A DNA stretch of 41,748 nucleotides from an uncultured Synergistales bacterium (GTDB lineage: Bacteria > Synergistota > Synergistia > Synergistales > Aminobacteriaceae), in the NCBI GenBank assembly GCA_905233525.1, contig CAJOEW010000022.1, forward strand, positions 1,729 through 43,476. The letters are read 5' to 3'. Both the position numbers and the translations under genes were made by a program. Of this stretch, positions 40,805-41,748 are shown one piece after another; the stretch's first letter is position 1, and each line of letters begins with the position of its first letter. Under the pieces are notes generated by a model, which did no database searches, had not been told where the DNA came from, and saw nothing but the letters and a program-made list of their open reading frames with translations.

Positions 40805-41748
40805 TTAAGCTAATTTACTTTCAATTGACTTCGAATATTTAATTAACGGTCTTTCTACAAATTTTGTGACTAAATACGAAAATATTGCAACTAGACTGAA
40901 CCTGATTAAAAAATTAACATATGGGTTGTAATTCAAAATTTCTGCAGGAAAATATTTCACCATAAATCCGTACAAAACGTCCATCGATAAAAATATTATG
41001 AAACTTATATCGCCCAGTTTAGATAACGGATAGAACGAAAATTTAAGTTTGGCCATGACGAAAAATATAAAAAGCCCAAAGTTATAAGACGTAATATAAG
41101 CAATAGGTCTACTGGCACCAGGCAACGGAACATAATAAGATAGATACACCGAAATCACAAAAAACACTTCAAAAATTATTAACGCGTACAGAAAAGTTAA
41201 AGGTGTTATAGTTCCGCTGTGTGTCATTTCATAGTAGTACATTCCTATGAAAGCTACGGCTGTCAAAAAGAAAAATGCTGTTGGAATTCTTCGGCCTATT
41301 CTAAACCTTATGTAACCAGCGATTAAAGCCAACGTCATTATAAAAATTAACGTCATTAAAGCTCTCGTTCTGCTGCGTGTAAAAAATTTAACTCCAGTAA
41401 ACGCAATCATTACAAAAAATGTCAACATCATGGGCATCATCCAGGTTGAAGGGATAACAGGCTTTGCAAATGACCTCAAAAACTCTGCTAACATTGTCAT
41501 ATTCACTAAAATTTGCCAAAATGGGATCATTCCGCCGACAAAAATAAAAAGAAACATTAAAAACCAGTACACAGGATATAATCTAACGAACCTATTAAAT
41601 AAATATTGTTTTATATTACGATTTTCACGAGATGTTACTGTTAAATAACCTGCCATTAAAAAGAAAAGAACAACACCAATTCGACCAATCATCACACGTC
41701 CGCCCATATGTACGAAACTCGCAATAACCCCGTCTAAGGGCGTGTGAT
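40805..41748 (-). CDS. Acyltransferase-3 family membrane protein (5' end beyond the window)
   Basis: The frame is open from the window edge through 314 codons. It reads SFVHMGGRVMIGRIGVVLFF, LMAGYLTV, FNRFVRLYPVYW and ends FVERPLIKYSKS, the hallmarks of the acyltransferase-3 (OafA/NodX-like) family. These enzymes O-acylate surface glycans or exopolysaccharides. About nine membrane segments are present. The ATG at 41707 inside the frame is unlikely to be the start, because the family's N-terminal helix and catalytic His lie before it, beyond the edge. Confidence 0.88.
   Translation of the reverse strand, partial: HTPLDGVIASFVHMGGRVMIGRIGVVLFFLMAGYLTVTSRENRNIKQYLFNRFVRLYPVYWFLMFLFIFVGGMIPFWQILVNMTMLAEFLRSFAKPVIPSTWMMPMMLTFFVMIAFTGVKFFTRSRTRALMTLIFIMTLALIAGYIRFRIGRRIPTAFFFLTAVAFIGMYYYEMTHSGTITPLTFLYALIIFEVFFVISVYLSYYVPLPGASRPIAYITSYNFGLFIFFVMAKLKFSFYPLSKLGDISFIIFLSMDVLYGFMVKYFPAEILNYNPYVNFLIRFSLVAIFSYLVTKFVERPLIKYSKSIESKLA

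Overview
The window looks like chromosome from a low-GC member of the Synergistota (Synergistaceae), probably gut-associated. The best taxonomic marker is the S8 peptidase at 26906-28663. Its C-terminus has the Ser/Gly-rich, Cys-Asn-Ala-Gly, transmembrane, basic-tail layout of the Synergist-CTERM sorting signal. Gene content (acetate kinase, DUF362 and LUD proteins, IspD-IspF fusion, long-form NfeD) and dense coding fit an anaerobic fermenter. The taxon is inferred from these signs, not from a marker-gene search.

Layout. 1-2060: start of an unknown gene, then metG, divergent from rarA. 3331-7220: a leftward operon of an SGNH-hydrolase-like protein, a NodU/CmcH-type carbamoyltransferase and a 118-aa unknown, probably making or decorating a carbamoylated glycan or small molecule. 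7283-12792: tRNA-Ser(CGA), ackA, yceD, rpmF, htpG and a Glu/Gln-rich protein of 13-residue repeats. 12863-13514: debris of an old-yellow-enzyme gene and an alpha/beta hydrolase. 13646-15263: putP with its own promoter and terminator. 15292-21265: a rightward unit ybaB, recR, ispDF, gltX, an 80-aa acidic protein, tsaD and a glycosyltransferase. 21311-23111: leftward glpX, dedA and a 49-aa ribbon-helix-helix-like gene. 23231-26842: rplY and pth rightward, thpR and a nitroreductase leftward, a DUF362 protein rightward. 26906-34511: a six-gene leftward operon (TPR membrane protein, LUD protein, asparaginase-like protein, der, nfeD, S8 peptidase). 34679-36987: DJ-1 protein and two paralogous solute-binding proteins. 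37075-40611: cytidylate-kinase-like protein, rhodanese, and a HIT / YigZ / MFS operon. 40805-41748: 3' part of an acyltransferase-3 gene that runs off the right edge.

The most notable signal is at 19989-21208. A GT4-type glycosyltransferase gene has seven perfect copies of the heptamer GATCAGA 50 bp after its start codon. With seven copies the start codon reads into a stop after 38 codons. With eight (or five) copies it reads through into a 408-aa enzyme. This is the architecture of a phase-variable contingency gene, seen here in the OFF state. Directly upstream, tsaD, normally essential, lacks about 34 bp covering the conserved Gly-Pro-Gly-Leu segment and is frameshifted. Either it is a real lesion or an assembly error.

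Other points of interest are an asparaginase homologue that has lost its catalytic threonines, two solute-binding proteins whose half-domains appear in swapped order, two unrelated acidic tandem-repeat proteins, palindromic ATTATAAT boxes in divergent promoters, and a near-identical terminator module used twice. After adding the features below, no gene-free stretch exceeds 300 bases.
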